A stretch of 64,000 bases of DNA from Marinobacterium lutimaris (GTDB lineage: Bacteria; Pseudomonadota; Gammaproteobacteria; Pseudomonadales; Balneatricaceae), in assembly GCF_900108065.1 (NCBI RefSeq), contig NZ_FNVQ01000005.1, positions 248,001-312,000 of the forward strand, written 5' to 3'. The position numbers and the translations under genes are program-made. Positions 36,354-44,663 of the stretch are shown here, piece by piece (the stretch's first letter is position 1; every line of letters begins with the position of its first letter). The notes under the pieces were generated by a model that saw nothing but the letters and a program-made list of their open reading frames with translations, was not told where the DNA came from and ran no database searches.

Positions 36354-37901
36354 TTATTTGCGTATATCTGATTTAACCCCGGCGATCGAACGCGCCCAGG
36401 GCCTCAGTTTGCGCAAATCCTCAGGTAATGTCTGTACTGCCGCCATGGCGGACTCACGGGTGGCAAACTGGCCGTAAACCACGACGTGCCAGGGCGCACC
36501 TTTATACATTGTCCTGAAATAATAGAATCTTTCTGGCTGACCCTGCGCACCGATAAAACGTTCGATGCTATCCACAGAACGCGCACCCAGTAATTGCAGA
36601 GTATAGCCATCATCCGGCCAACGCAGAAGCTCATCGGTACGCAACAGATCGTCGCTGCCACTGACCTCCTCCGCAGCAGCCGATGGCGCAGACTCTTTCG
36701 GCCTGGGCGATGCTGTCTCAGCCTTAGGCTGCGCTGCTTGCTGTTGCTGGGGCTGAGTCTCTTTAGCCTCAGCTTTTGTAGACTCGGTTTGCTTCGGCTC
36801 AGGAGGGGCTGGAGCTTCTGTCACCACCGGAGCCGAGGACTGGGACCTGTCGATTTCACTGGATCCGGCTTCGTCTGCAGAGTTATTTTCCTGCTCCACC
36901 GGCTCTGTAGCGGCTACCTCATCATCAGTTGCCGCGGTTTCCTGCTCGCTCGTGGCCGGCTCTTCGAGACGCGCCTCCTGCTCGGCGAGACGATCGCTCA
37001 GCTCGGAGCGAACCTCGATAACTTCGGGTTCTTCATCGGGACTGGCGACGGGAATATCCAGCGGTAACTCAACACGCGCGACTTCCTGCTGCTCTGCTTC
37101 ATCGTCAGAACCCGAGGGTATAAACAGCCAGAGTGCTCCGGCAAAAATAACCACCAGCACCGCAGCGATAGCGGCCATATGCACGGGAGGGAGCGGAAAA
37201 GCGCGCTTGACCGGACGCTGCACCTTTCCGTCATGCATGTCGTTCTGAACCAGTCGGTATAAGCGACCGGGATAAGCCTCGCTCTGCTCGATCAATGCCT
37301 GCAAACGCCGCTTCGGCAGACTTCCGCCAGAGGGGAGCAGGGATTCGACAAACTCCTGAGCTTCCTCGTCGTCAAAAGCACCGAGCAACTGCACATGCAG
37401 ACGGCCATCAAGCAGTTGATCCAGTTCGTTGGCGAGAAAACGCTGTTCAAACTCTGGAGAGCCTGTGAGTACGACTCTGGGAGCCGCATCTTCGAGCAGG
37501 GCGAAATTAGTCAGTAGTTCCAGGGCATTGTTGGTCAGGTAATCGGCATCGTCGATCAACAGCACCAGCGGCACACCCGCTTCGTGCAAGCTGCGTCCCA
37601 GCAGATGCAGCTGTTTCAGGCGCTGACGGTTATCCACATCCTCAGGACAATCTATGCCATATGCGTCGGTCAGGAGTTTAAGCAGACGCGTTACATCCAC
37701 AGCGGAGTCGCATTGGATAACGCCCTCACGCACCGGAGTGTCGCCACCCTGCGTCTCGAGTTGCTTCAGTACAGTGCTGCGGCCACTGCCATCTTCCCCA
37801 ATGATCAACATCATCAGGTCAGAGAAACGCAACAGATGGCGCAGTTTGGACGCCAGTTGTACTCGGGAGGCCGGCTCGAAGTAACGCATATCGGTGTCCA
37901 T
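36354..37901 (-). CDS. DamX-like protein: AAA ATPase domain, one membrane helix and C-terminal SPOR domain
   Basis: The 515-residue protein has a cytoplasmic ExeA/GspA-like ATPase (Walker A GEDGSGRSTV near residue 35, Walker B VPLVLLIDDADYL) and a single helix near 236-257 (AAIAAVLVVIFAGALWLFI). A long acidic, Glu/Ala/Gln/Pro-rich periplasmic linker follows, then a SPOR domain (YTLQLLGARSVDSIERFI to the end) that binds denuded septal peptidoglycan. The position after aroB matches damX of E. coli and its Pseudomonas counterpart. It likely acts at the division site; the ATPase domain is absent from E. coli DamX. It is in the pilM-aroB operon by spacing (23 bases). Confidence 0.88.
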   Translation of the reverse strand: MDTDMRYFEPASRVQLASKLRHLLRFSDLMMLIIGEDGSGRSTVLKQLETQGGDTPVREGVIQCDSAVDVTRLLKLLTDAYGIDCPEDVDNRQRLKQLHLLGRSLHEAGVPLVLLIDDADYLTNNALELLTNFALLEDAAPRVVLTGSPEFEQRFLANELDQLLDGRLHVQLLGAFDDEEAQEFVESLLPSGGSLPKRRLQALIEQSEAYPGRLYRLVQNDMHDGKVQRPVKRAFPLPPVHMAAIAAVLVVIFAGALWLFIPSGSDDEAEQQEVARVELPLDIPVASPDEEPEVIEVRSELSDRLAEQEARLEEPATSEQETAATDDEVAATEPVEQENNSADEAGSSEIDRSQSSAPVVTEAPAPPEPKQTESTKAEAKETQPQQQQAAQPKAETASPRPKESAPSAAAEEVSGSDDLLRTDELLRWPDDGYTLQLLGARSVDSIERFIGAQGQPERFYYFRTMYKGAPWHVVVYGQFATRESAMAAVQTLPEDLRKLRPWARSIAGVKSDIRK

Positions 37902-37924
37902 GGAGGAGAGCGACTCCTTCTGCT

Positions 37925-39013
37925 CTAGATCAATCCGAGGTTGGATTCCGCGGTCAGTGTTTGGTTCAACAGCGCAGGATCGATCTCATCGGTGACAACC
38001 GCATCCCCGATTGAAGGTATCAACACCAGCCGCAGACGGCCATCCAGCACTTTTTTGTCCACCGACATCAGTTCGATGAACTCTGACGGGGTCATCGAAG
38101 CAGGCGCCTCCACCGGCAGGCGGGCTGCGAGCAACAGATTACGGATACGTGCCAGATCAGCGTTGCTCAACCAACCCATGCGAGTAGAGAGATCTGCCGC
38201 CATCAGCATACCCGTGCCCACCGCTTCACCATGCAGCCAAACACCGTAACCCTGGGAGGTTTCGATGGCGTGGCCGAAGGTATGCCCCAGGTTCAGTAGA
38301 GCCCTGATGCCAGACTCTCGCTCATCCTGTGCCACGACTTCAGCCTTGATCTCGCAGGAACGGCGGATTGCCTCGGTCAATGCAGCGGGATCACGCTGCA
38401 TCAGCAACGCCATATTCTCCTCAAGCCAGTCGAAAAACGCGGCGTCATAGATAAGTCCATATTTGATCACTTCGGCGAGGCCCGCCGAAAGCTCACGTTC
38501 AGGCAGCGTCGACAACGCAGCAGTATCGGCAATAACTGCCGCCGGCTGATGAAAGGCGCCAATCATATTCTTGCCCAGCGGGTGATTTACGCCGGTCTTA
38601 CCACCGACCGAGGAATCAACCTGGGACAACAGTGTCGTCGGTACCTGAATAAAGGTAACACCACGTTGGTAGCAGGCTGCTGCGAACCCGGTCATATCAC
38701 CGACAACCCCTCCGCCCAAGGCCACCAGTGTTGTGGTGCGGTTATGGCGTTTTTCCAGCAGGGCATCAAAAATCAGGTTGAGATGATCAAGATCCTTGAA
38801 GCTTTCGCCGTCAGGCAGGATCACAGTATCAACACTAGCCACCTCGAATTGTGACTTGAGCTTTTCCAGATACAGAGGCGCAACCGTCTCATTACTGACG
38901 ATCATCACCTGACGCCCCTTGAGGTGCTTTTCCAGCAGGGGCTGCTCAATAAGGTTTGCACCGATGTAGATCGGATAACTGCGATCACCGAGATCGACGG
39001 TCAACATTTGCAT
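37925..39013 (-). CDS. aroB: 3-dehydroquinate synthase
   Basis: The 362-residue NAD-dependent enzyme converts DAHP to 3-dehydroquinate, the second shikimate step. Family blocks are [20 protein letters not shown], the substrate site [19 protein letters not shown], and the zinc-binding region with GHTFGHAIE and [10 protein letters not shown]. Length matches E. coli AroB (362). It lies 25 bases after aroK and 23 before the damX-like gene, an old operon order. Nothing unusual. Confidence 0.97.
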   Translation of the reverse strand: MQMLTVDLGDRSYPIYIGANLIEQPLLEKHLKGRQVMIVSNETVAPLYLEKLKSQFEVASVDTVILPDGESFKDLDHLNLIFDALLEKRHNRTTTLVALGGGVVGDMTGFAAACYQRGVTFIQVPTTLLSQVDSSVGGKTGVNHPLGKNMIGAFHQPAAVIADTAALSTLPERELSAGLAEVIKYGLIYDAAFFDWLEENMALLMQRDPAALTEAIRRSCEIKAEVVAQDERESGIRALLNLGHTFGHAIETSQGYGVWLHGEAVGTGMLMAADLSTRMGWLSNADLARIRNLLLAARLPVEAPASMTPSEFIELMSVDKKVLDGRLRLVLIPSIGDAVVTDEIDPALLNQTLTAESNLGLI

Positions 39014-39038
39014 GGAAAAGCACTCTTGAGATTTGCAT

Positions 39039-39566
39039 TCAGACTGGGTTGGAGAGGGCGCGCTGCTTATTTAACTGCCTGACAATTTCAGCAACGACAC
39101 TGCGCGGATGGCGCTTGTCCGTTTTCACCACCAGATCACAGCAGGCACTGTAGAGCGGATCGCGTTCTGCCATCAGTTTTGTCAGCACACCACGGGGATC
39201 ATCATCCTGCAGCAGAGGACGATTTTTATCGCGCGCAGTACGCTCCAGTTGCTGGTCCACCGAGGTTTTCAAATACACAACGAAGCCGTTCGCCTGAAGG
39301 TTGGCTCTATTTTCAGGCCTCAGCACGGCCCCGCCACCGGTAGCGAGGATGATATTCTCGCGCTGAGTCAGCAGCTCGATCACTGCCTGCTCCCGGTTAC
39401 GGAAACCTGGCTCACCCTCAACATCGAAAATCCAGGGGATATCGGCACCGGCCCGCGCTTCGATCTCCCGGTCGGAGTCAACATACTCCTGGTTCAACTC
39501 ACCAGAAAGCAAACGCCCTATGGTGCTCTTTCCAGAGCCCATAGGGCCAATAAGAAAAACGTTCAA
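39039..39566 (-). CDS. aroK: Shikimate kinase
   Basis: The 175-residue P-loop kinase phosphorylates shikimate at O3. It shows Walker [17 protein letters not shown], the shikimate-binding [24 protein letters not shown] and the lid region [14 protein letters not shown]. It follows pilQ by 19 bases and precedes aroB, as in many gammaproteobacteria. Length is normal for AroK. Confidence 0.96.
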   Translation of the reverse strand: MNVFLIGPMGSGKSTIGRLLSGELNQEYVDSDREIEARAGADIPWIFDVEGEPGFRNREQAVIELLTQRENIILATGGGAVLRPENRANLQANGFVVYLKTSVDQQLERTARDKNRPLLQDDDPRGVLTKLMAERDPLYSACCDLVVKTDKRHPRSVVAEIVRQLNKQRALSNPV

Positions 39567-39585
39567 CGACAGTGTTACCTTAGTA

Positions 39586-41712
39586 CTACCTGACTGTCAG
39601 AGACTCACGTACCAGCTTGGGTGTGATGAATATCAGCAGTTCTTGTTTATCACTTGACGTGACACGCTGCTTGAACAGATTACCCAACACGGGGATATCG
39701 CCCAGCACAGGTGTTTTATACTCGTCATTAGTATCTGAGGTGATAAAGATACCACCGAGTACCACCGTATCGCCATCGGGCACACTGATTGAGGTCTGCA
39801 GAGAGTTGGTATCGATGATCAACTCACCGTTTGGTGCAGCCCCTGCGACGGAGTCCTTGTTGATATCGATGTCGAGACTGATGCGGTCACCCGGATTAAT
39901 CTGCGGCGTTACATCCAGACTCAGCTCAACCTCTTCGAACTCGGTATCAACGGTACCATCATCATTGGTCTGGTAAGGCACTTTCTGACCGGATGAGATA
40001 CGCGCAGGGTTGCCGTTAGTCGTAATAACCTTAGGCTGGGACACAATGTTTACTCGGCCATCGCTCTCCATGGCAGAAAGCTCAGCGGCGAGGAGCACGC
40101 TGCTGCTGGCAAAACCGATTGAGAGCGCACTTGTAGTACTCGCGCCGTAATCCACCGCCAGCCCAGCGATATCACCAACGTCAGTAGCTGTTCCCAAGCC
40201 CAGCAGGTCGTCCTGAACGCCACCTACGTTGAAGTTGTTACCATTGATACTGCCTGCGGACCCAAAGCCCCAGCGGATACCAAGTTCACGCGAGTCCGAC
40301 TCGGACGCTTCAACGATACGCGCTTCGATCAGAATTTGAGCCACTTCAACATCGAATCGACCCAGAGTGCGACGAATATCCTCGATCTGAGCTGCTGTCT
40401 CACGAATCATCAGAACGTTGGTCTGATCATCCGCGAGGATAAAGCCTCGCTCGGAGATAAGCTTCGCTGCTTCGATATGACCCTTCAGGTCCGATGCGCG
40501 ACGGAAGTCGATCTGGATAAACTCGGTGACCAGCGGCGCCAGCTCTTCGACTTGCTTCTGACTTTCAAGCTCCTGCTGCTCACGCTGTGAGATCTCTTGG
40601 GCTGTACCGATCATCAGCACATTACCCACTTCACGCTTATCCAAGCCTTTGGTTTTCAGGATGATATCCAGCGCCTGATCCCAAGGGACATTTTTCAAGC
40701 GCAGCGTAATGTTGCCGGCACTGCTATCCACCTGATCGCTGATTACCAGGTTCATCTCCGCCACTTCAGCAATAATCTGCAGAATGGAACGGACAGATAC
40801 ATCCTGGAAGTTCAGATCGATTTTTTCGCCATCGTACGGGAAAGCATCACGCGCATTTTCCTTTTCAGCTGCAGTGATGGGCTTAAAATCCACATATAAC
40901 TGGTTACCGGTCTGGTAAGCCATGTAGTCATAGGGCTCAGCGGACGGCTTGATCAACAGTGAAGTATTTTCACCATTCACCATGGAATCGATAAACATGA
41001 CCGGCGTTGCAAAATCCTGCACATCAACGCGCTGCTCCAGGTTCGGAGAAAGGCCTGCACCAACCAGATTAACGACTACGTTATTACCCTCTTCGATAAT
41101 ATCGAGGCCCGCTTCGTCATCACTCATGGTAACGACAACACGACCACCGCCAGCTTCGATCCGCTCGAAGTCGATCCCCTCAACGCGGGTGCGACCATCC
41201 TGAACAGTCGCTCTGGATACGGATTGAGTGCTGCTTTTGATCGGCTGCTTGGCAGCAACCACATCAGCACCGGATGATCCGGAGAACTGTACAAAGAGGC
41301 TGTTATTTTCGCTGTAGGTACGATAGTCCACCGGCTCATTCAGGTTAGCGACGATTCGCAGCCGCCCCTCGGCCTGGGCGAAGTTCAGGCTATCTACCTG
41401 CCCGGTTTCGATATCAAGCTGACGCGAGCCCAGCTCATTACTCACTCCCCAAAGGTCCAGCACCAGACGGGGCGGGCTATCGATCAGATAAGCCTTGGGA
41501 GCCGGCGGCGGCATATCGAAATCCAGACGTACCTCAAGCTTGCCGCCGGGCAGGGCTACAAATGATGAATCGGTCAACTGAGCATCTTGCGCGGAAGCCT
41601 GAATGGAAAATGACAGTGCGAGCGCCCCGAAGACAACCGCCTTGAGCCAAGTGCCAGCTCCAGAAAGCAACCGACTTTTATAGATAGCGTTAATTCTTTT
41701 CACAGTCAGCAT
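39586..41712 (-). CDS. pilQ: Type IV pilus outer-membrane secretin
   Basis: The 708-residue protein forms the outer-membrane pore for the pilus. A signal peptide ([20 protein letters not shown]) is followed by AMIN-type beta domains, the N0/N1 region ([20 protein letters not shown]) and the secretin core, ending in [20 protein letters not shown] and [10 protein letters not shown]. The ATG at 41712 has AAGG directly against it; the in-frame GTG at 41703 has that AAGG at nine bases and may be the true start (705 residues). Either keeps the signal peptide. It depends on the PilP lipoprotein from the preceding gene. Confidence 0.95.
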   Translation of the reverse strand: MLTVKRINAIYKSRLLSGAGTWLKAVVFGALALSFSIQASAQDAQLTDSSFVALPGGKLEVRLDFDMPPPAPKAYLIDSPPRLVLDLWGVSNELGSRQLDIETGQVDSLNFAQAEGRLRIVANLNEPVDYRTYSENNSLFVQFSGSSGADVVAAKQPIKSSTQSVSRATVQDGRTRVEGIDFERIEAGGGRVVVTMSDDEAGLDIIEEGNNVVVNLVGAGLSPNLEQRVDVQDFATPVMFIDSMVNGENTSLLIKPSAEPYDYMAYQTGNQLYVDFKPITAAEKENARDAFPYDGEKIDLNFQDVSVRSILQIIAEVAEMNLVISDQVDSSAGNITLRLKNVPWDQALDIILKTKGLDKREVGNVLMIGTAQEISQREQQELESQKQVEELAPLVTEFIQIDFRRASDLKGHIEAAKLISERGFILADDQTNVLMIRETAAQIEDIRRTLGRFDVEVAQILIEARIVEASESDSRELGIRWGFGSAGSINGNNFNVGGVQDDLLGLGTATDVGDIAGLAVDYGASTTSALSIGFASSSVLLAAELSAMESDGRVNIVSQPKVITTNGNPARISSGQKVPYQTNDDGTVDTEFEEVELSLDVTPQINPGDRISLDIDINKDSVAGAAPNGELIIDTNSLQTSISVPDGDTVVLGGIFITSDTNDEYKTPVLGDIPVLGNLFKQRVTSSDKQELLIFITPKLVRESLTVR

Positions 41713-41718
41713 CCTTCG

Positions 41719-42294
41719 TTATTCCTGCTCAGGCATCGCCAGGTTTCTCGGCCGGTTCATCCAGCCACCCCGCCCGTTCGATACGATCTCGATCAGCTTC
41801 ACACTTTCATCGTTGATTTCGACGACTTCGCCGTAGTCCAGCCCCATGTGATCTCCCAGCGTGACACGATGAATCTCGCCTTCTCTATCCTTGACCAAGG
41901 CGTAGAGTCCAGATTTATCGAGCGGAGTAATCGTACCGACCATATCCAGCTGGTCGATCGCGAAGTTCTCGAGGTAATCCTTGGGACGATCCTGATCCGG
42001 CTTGATCCCCGAATCCGGTGCGGCAATCTCATCCGCCTCAGACGCAGGTATCAATGCCTGGAAAGGGTCACGAAGGCTGGAGCCTTCATAGACGAAACTC
42101 TCGTAAGGCTTAAACTCGGGCAGCGGCTCTATTTTCCCGCCCGGTTTGGCCATCGTGGTGGTAACGAACTGTCGAAGGTCCGTTGTATCCTCAACCCACA
42201 AACAGCCCGAGGTCACTACTGTCGCCAGGGCAAGAGCCGCCCATGTCCGGCGCCGCACTCCAGGTGCGCTTGCTGCTTCAGTTCGTATCATCAT
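41719..42294 (-). CDS. pilP: Type IV pilus assembly lipoprotein
   Basis: From the ATG at 42294 the protein is 191 residues: a signal (RRRTWAALALATVVTSGC) ending in a lipobox cysteine, a linker and a C-terminal beta domain (YLENFAIDQLDMVGTITPLD, then VTLGDHMGLDYGEVVEIN). The frame extends to 42363, inside pilO, without signal features. The start overlaps the pilO end by 17 bases. PilP is anchored to the inner membrane and links PilNO to the PilQ secretin. A neighbouring ATG at 42291 is equivalent. Confidence 0.92.
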   Translation of the reverse strand: MMIRTEAASAPGVRRRTWAALALATVVTSGCLWVEDTTDLRQFVTTTMAKPGGKIEPLPEFKPYESFVYEGSSLRDPFQALIPASEADEIAAPDSGIKPDQDRPKDYLENFAIDQLDMVGTITPLDKSGLYALVKDREGEIHRVTLGDHMGLDYGEVVEINDESVKLIEIVSNGRGGWMNRPRNLAMPEQE

Positions 42295-42889
42295 AGCGAT
42301 AGGTCTTGGCACTGATAGACATTGACAGCTCATTGCCGCCGCTCGGTCGAATCGAATAATCATGCAGCGTTACGATACGCTTGATCGCGGCAACGCCACT
42401 GACGAACTCGCCCATCTGGTGATAGGTGCCCCGCACCTGAATACTGATCGGCAATTCGACATAGAACTGGGATTTCCGCTCTGCCTGCAGCGCAATACTG
42501 TCGATACTGAGCCCTGCATTACGGCCGATGGCGGTAATATCCTCAAGAAGGCCAGGTACCTCCTTGTCGGTCGGAAGCTGGCGTAGCAGTTCAGCGAAGC
42601 GTCCTTCCACATCAGCCATCTGCTTGCGCAGCGCCGGGAGATTAGCCACCTGAAACGCCTTGGACTCAAACTCCTGTTTGAGGTCGATTTCGTTACGGAC
42701 CTCGAGCTCGACGGCTTTGTGCTTATCTACCACAATAAAATAGATACCGGCACCAACAATCGCCGAGAAAAGCAGCAGATAAACCACCGCCTTAACCCCC
42801 ACCGGCCAGGTGCCGGCGGAGTTGATATCCATATCGTTGGGGTCGAACCCACGGAAGGCATTCTTCAGCCCATCAAGATTCATACTCAC
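42278..42889 (-). CDS. pilO: Type IV pilus inner-membrane assembly protein PilO
   Basis: The 203-residue protein has one membrane helix (VKAVVYLLLFSAIVGAGIYF) near residues 31-50, a periplasmic coiled coil (EVRNEIDLKQEFESKAFQVA onwards) and a ferredoxin-like fold with ELPISIQVRGTYHQMGEF. It pairs with PilN to form the alignment complex between the motor and the secretin. It overlaps pilN by four bases (ATGA at 42886-42889), so translation is coupled. Confidence 0.94.
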   Translation of the reverse strand: MSMNLDGLKNAFRGFDPNDMDINSAGTWPVGVKAVVYLLLFSAIVGAGIYFIVVDKHKAVELEVRNEIDLKQEFESKAFQVANLPALRKQMADVEGRFAELLRQLPTDKEVPGLLEDITAIGRNAGLSIDSIALQAERKSQFYVELPISIQVRGTYHQMGEFVSGVAAIKRIVTLHDYSIRPSGGNELSMSISAKTYRYDDTN

Positions 42890-43437
42890 TTGCCAGCCTC
42901 CTCTGCCTTGGGTTTAGCCAGTGGCACCGACAGGTTGAATTCACGCATCTGGTTGGACGCCTGGACTCTAGACAGGCTGGGTTCACCAAACCAGATAGAG
43001 CCTTCCAGACTGCGCATCAGGCTGGAGACATCGTCATTGTCGTTCGCCAGACCGTTGATATTGATTCGATCCCCGGTTCGGGTCAGTGAGCTGTAATAGA
43101 GATCATCGGGTAATACACGGACCAGCTCATCGAAGTTACGCACAATAACGGGACGGTTCCCCTGGAGCTCCTGGATGGCGTTAAGACGCTCCAGCAGACG
43201 CTCACGCTTGCGACGCAGCTCACTGATCTCCTCGATTTTCTTGTCCAGCTTGGATATTTCGCCGCGCAGGTAATTGTTCCGGGCCTGCTGACGATCCATC
43301 TGCATGTCGTAGTAATAGCTGACAGCGAACACGGCCAGCGCTCCCAGCACGGCCGCCGCCACAAGATTGCCCAAAAACCGCTTCTGCAGCAGGGCGTTGC
43401 GTTCCTCTCGCCAGGGTCTGAGGTTAATACGCGCCAT
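42886..43437 (-). CDS. pilN: Type IV pilus inner-membrane assembly protein PilN
   Basis: The 183-residue protein begins ARINLRPWREERNALLQKRF; the INLxPWR stretch is what PilM binds. A membrane helix follows (NLVAAAVLGALAVFAVSYYY), then a coiled coil (GEISKLDKKIEEISELRRKR) and a PilO-like fold. It lies 11 bases after pilM. Length and motifs are normal for the family. Confidence 0.94.
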   Translation of the reverse strand: MARINLRPWREERNALLQKRFLGNLVAAAVLGALAVFAVSYYYDMQMDRQQARNNYLRGEISKLDKKIEEISELRRKRERLLERLNAIQELQGNRPVIVRNFDELVRVLPDDLYYSSLTRTGDRININGLANDNDDVSSLMRSLEGSIWFGEPSLSRVQASNQMREFNLSVPLAKPKAEEAGK

Positions 43438-43448
43438 AGTTTATTTCC

Positions 43449-44504
43449 CTACCTGTCAAAACTTCTCAGGGCCAGACCACAGGCCTTGGCCAGCATGGGC
43501 GCATCCTTGACCAGACGGTCCTGATTCAGGCGCGGGCCTACTCGAATGTTCACGAAGGGATTCAACAACTTGGATGGCACGCCGATCTCCTCTTCCATCA
43601 GCTCAGCCAGACCATCTATGCCAGCGGTTCCGCCAGCCACATAGAGTTCCGACAGTTGACTCTGGGCGCCTGACGAATAAAAAAACTGCAGAGCGCGAGA
43701 AACTTGCTGAACCACTGACTGTCTGAAAGGCATGACCAGCATTTCGACAATCTCTTCATCAAGTCCACCGGTTCGCAGTTTCTGCTCAACATCTGAAACT
43801 TCGAGGCCGTACTGTTGGTGAATAGCATTGCTAAGCTCGTTGCCGCCGAACGCCTGTTCGCGGTTGTAGACGATTTTGCCATCGCGAAAGACGTTAAGCG
43901 TCAGTGTGGCAGCGCCGATATCGACAAGCCCGACCAGATCACCGGGCTCAGCGGCGCTGAGAAATGGCAGCAGACGCTCAACAGCGAAGGTATCTACGTC
44001 GACCACTTCGCACTGAAGCTGAGCGGCGTTGACGGCATCTTCGCGGTTCGAAACGTCTTCGCGGCGGCAGGCTACCAGCAACACTTCGTTAAGTGATGCA
44101 TGATTCGCAACAGGACCGATCACCTCAAAGTCCAGAGCGACCTCATCGAGCGCGTAAGGGATAAACTGGTCCGCCTCGATCTTCACCTGCTCTTCAAGCT
44201 CCATTTCGGCAAAGACATTGCTGATTTCAAGACGCTTGGTGATAACAGCGGAGGAGGGAACGGCGACAACGGCGTGTTTGAGTTTGGAACCACAGATCTT
44301 GATGCCACGCTCAATCGCCTCTGAGACATCGGCTTGGTTTTCCACACTGCCATCAACGACGGCGGTGGGAGGCAGGGAGACTATCGCATAGGAGTCGACC
44401 TGGTAGTCACGGCCCTGCTGCGAGAGCGACACCAGCTTGACGGATGAAGAACCTATGTCTACGCCCACCCAGCCAGCATTTTTATTACCGAACAAGCTGA
44501 CCAC
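43449..44504 (-). CDS. pilM: Type IV pilus assembly actin-like ATPase PilM
   Basis: The 351-residue cytoplasmic protein has the actin-like phosphate loop WVGVDIGSSSVKLVSL, the second loop LVGLVDIGAATLTLNVF and the adenosine motif LYVAGGTAGIDGLAELM. It binds the PilN N-terminus and joins the inner-membrane alignment complex. It is the first gene of pilMNOPQ-aroKB and is divergent from ponA, a long-conserved arrangement. Two AGTGTCACT palindromes lie 34-54 bases upstream of its start. Confidence 0.95.
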   Translation of the reverse strand: MVSLFGNKNAGWVGVDIGSSSVKLVSLSQQGRDYQVDSYAIVSLPPTAVVDGSVENQADVSEAIERGIKICGSKLKHAVVAVPSSAVITKRLEISNVFAEMELEEQVKIEADQFIPYALDEVALDFEVIGPVANHASLNEVLLVACRREDVSNREDAVNAAQLQCEVVDVDTFAVERLLPFLSAAEPGDLVGLVDIGAATLTLNVFRDGKIVYNREQAFGGNELSNAIHQQYGLEVSDVEQKLRTGGLDEEIVEMLVMPFRQSVVQQVSRALQFFYSSGAQSQLSELYVAGGTAGIDGLAELMEEEIGVPSKLLNPFVNIRVGPRLNQDRLVKDAPMLAKACGLALRSFDR

Positions 44505-44537
44505 GACATTTTCCTTATATCTCTGAGTAACAGTCCA

Positions 44538-44558
44538 AGTGTCACTATGAGTGTCACT
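44538..44558. promoter_or_regulatory. Twin palindromes between pilM and ponA
   Basis: AGTG-T-CACT occurs twice (44538-44546 and 44550-44558), with a 12-base period. They lie in the short divergent spacer at the distance of a pilM promoter, so they are candidate binding sites for a dimeric regulator. No known regulon box was matched with confidence. Confidence 0.45.
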
Positions 44559-44663
44559 TTAGTCTCAATAATGAAGAATTTAAACTGTTGTTCACTAGAG
44601 GCCAAGCTTTAGGTGTCGATATAATGCTCAGGCTCAAATTTTCCTTAACGCATCAGGGGTAGC

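Noticed and set aside
36166-36477. 103-codon plus-strand frame between gltB and the damX-like gene
   Set aside because: Second half is antisense to the SPOR domain; no ribosome site and no recognised motif.
36354-37901. GspA/ExeA type II secretion ATPase
   Set aside because: The N-terminal domain is ExeA-like, but the SPOR C-terminus and aroB neighbour fit the DamX group better.
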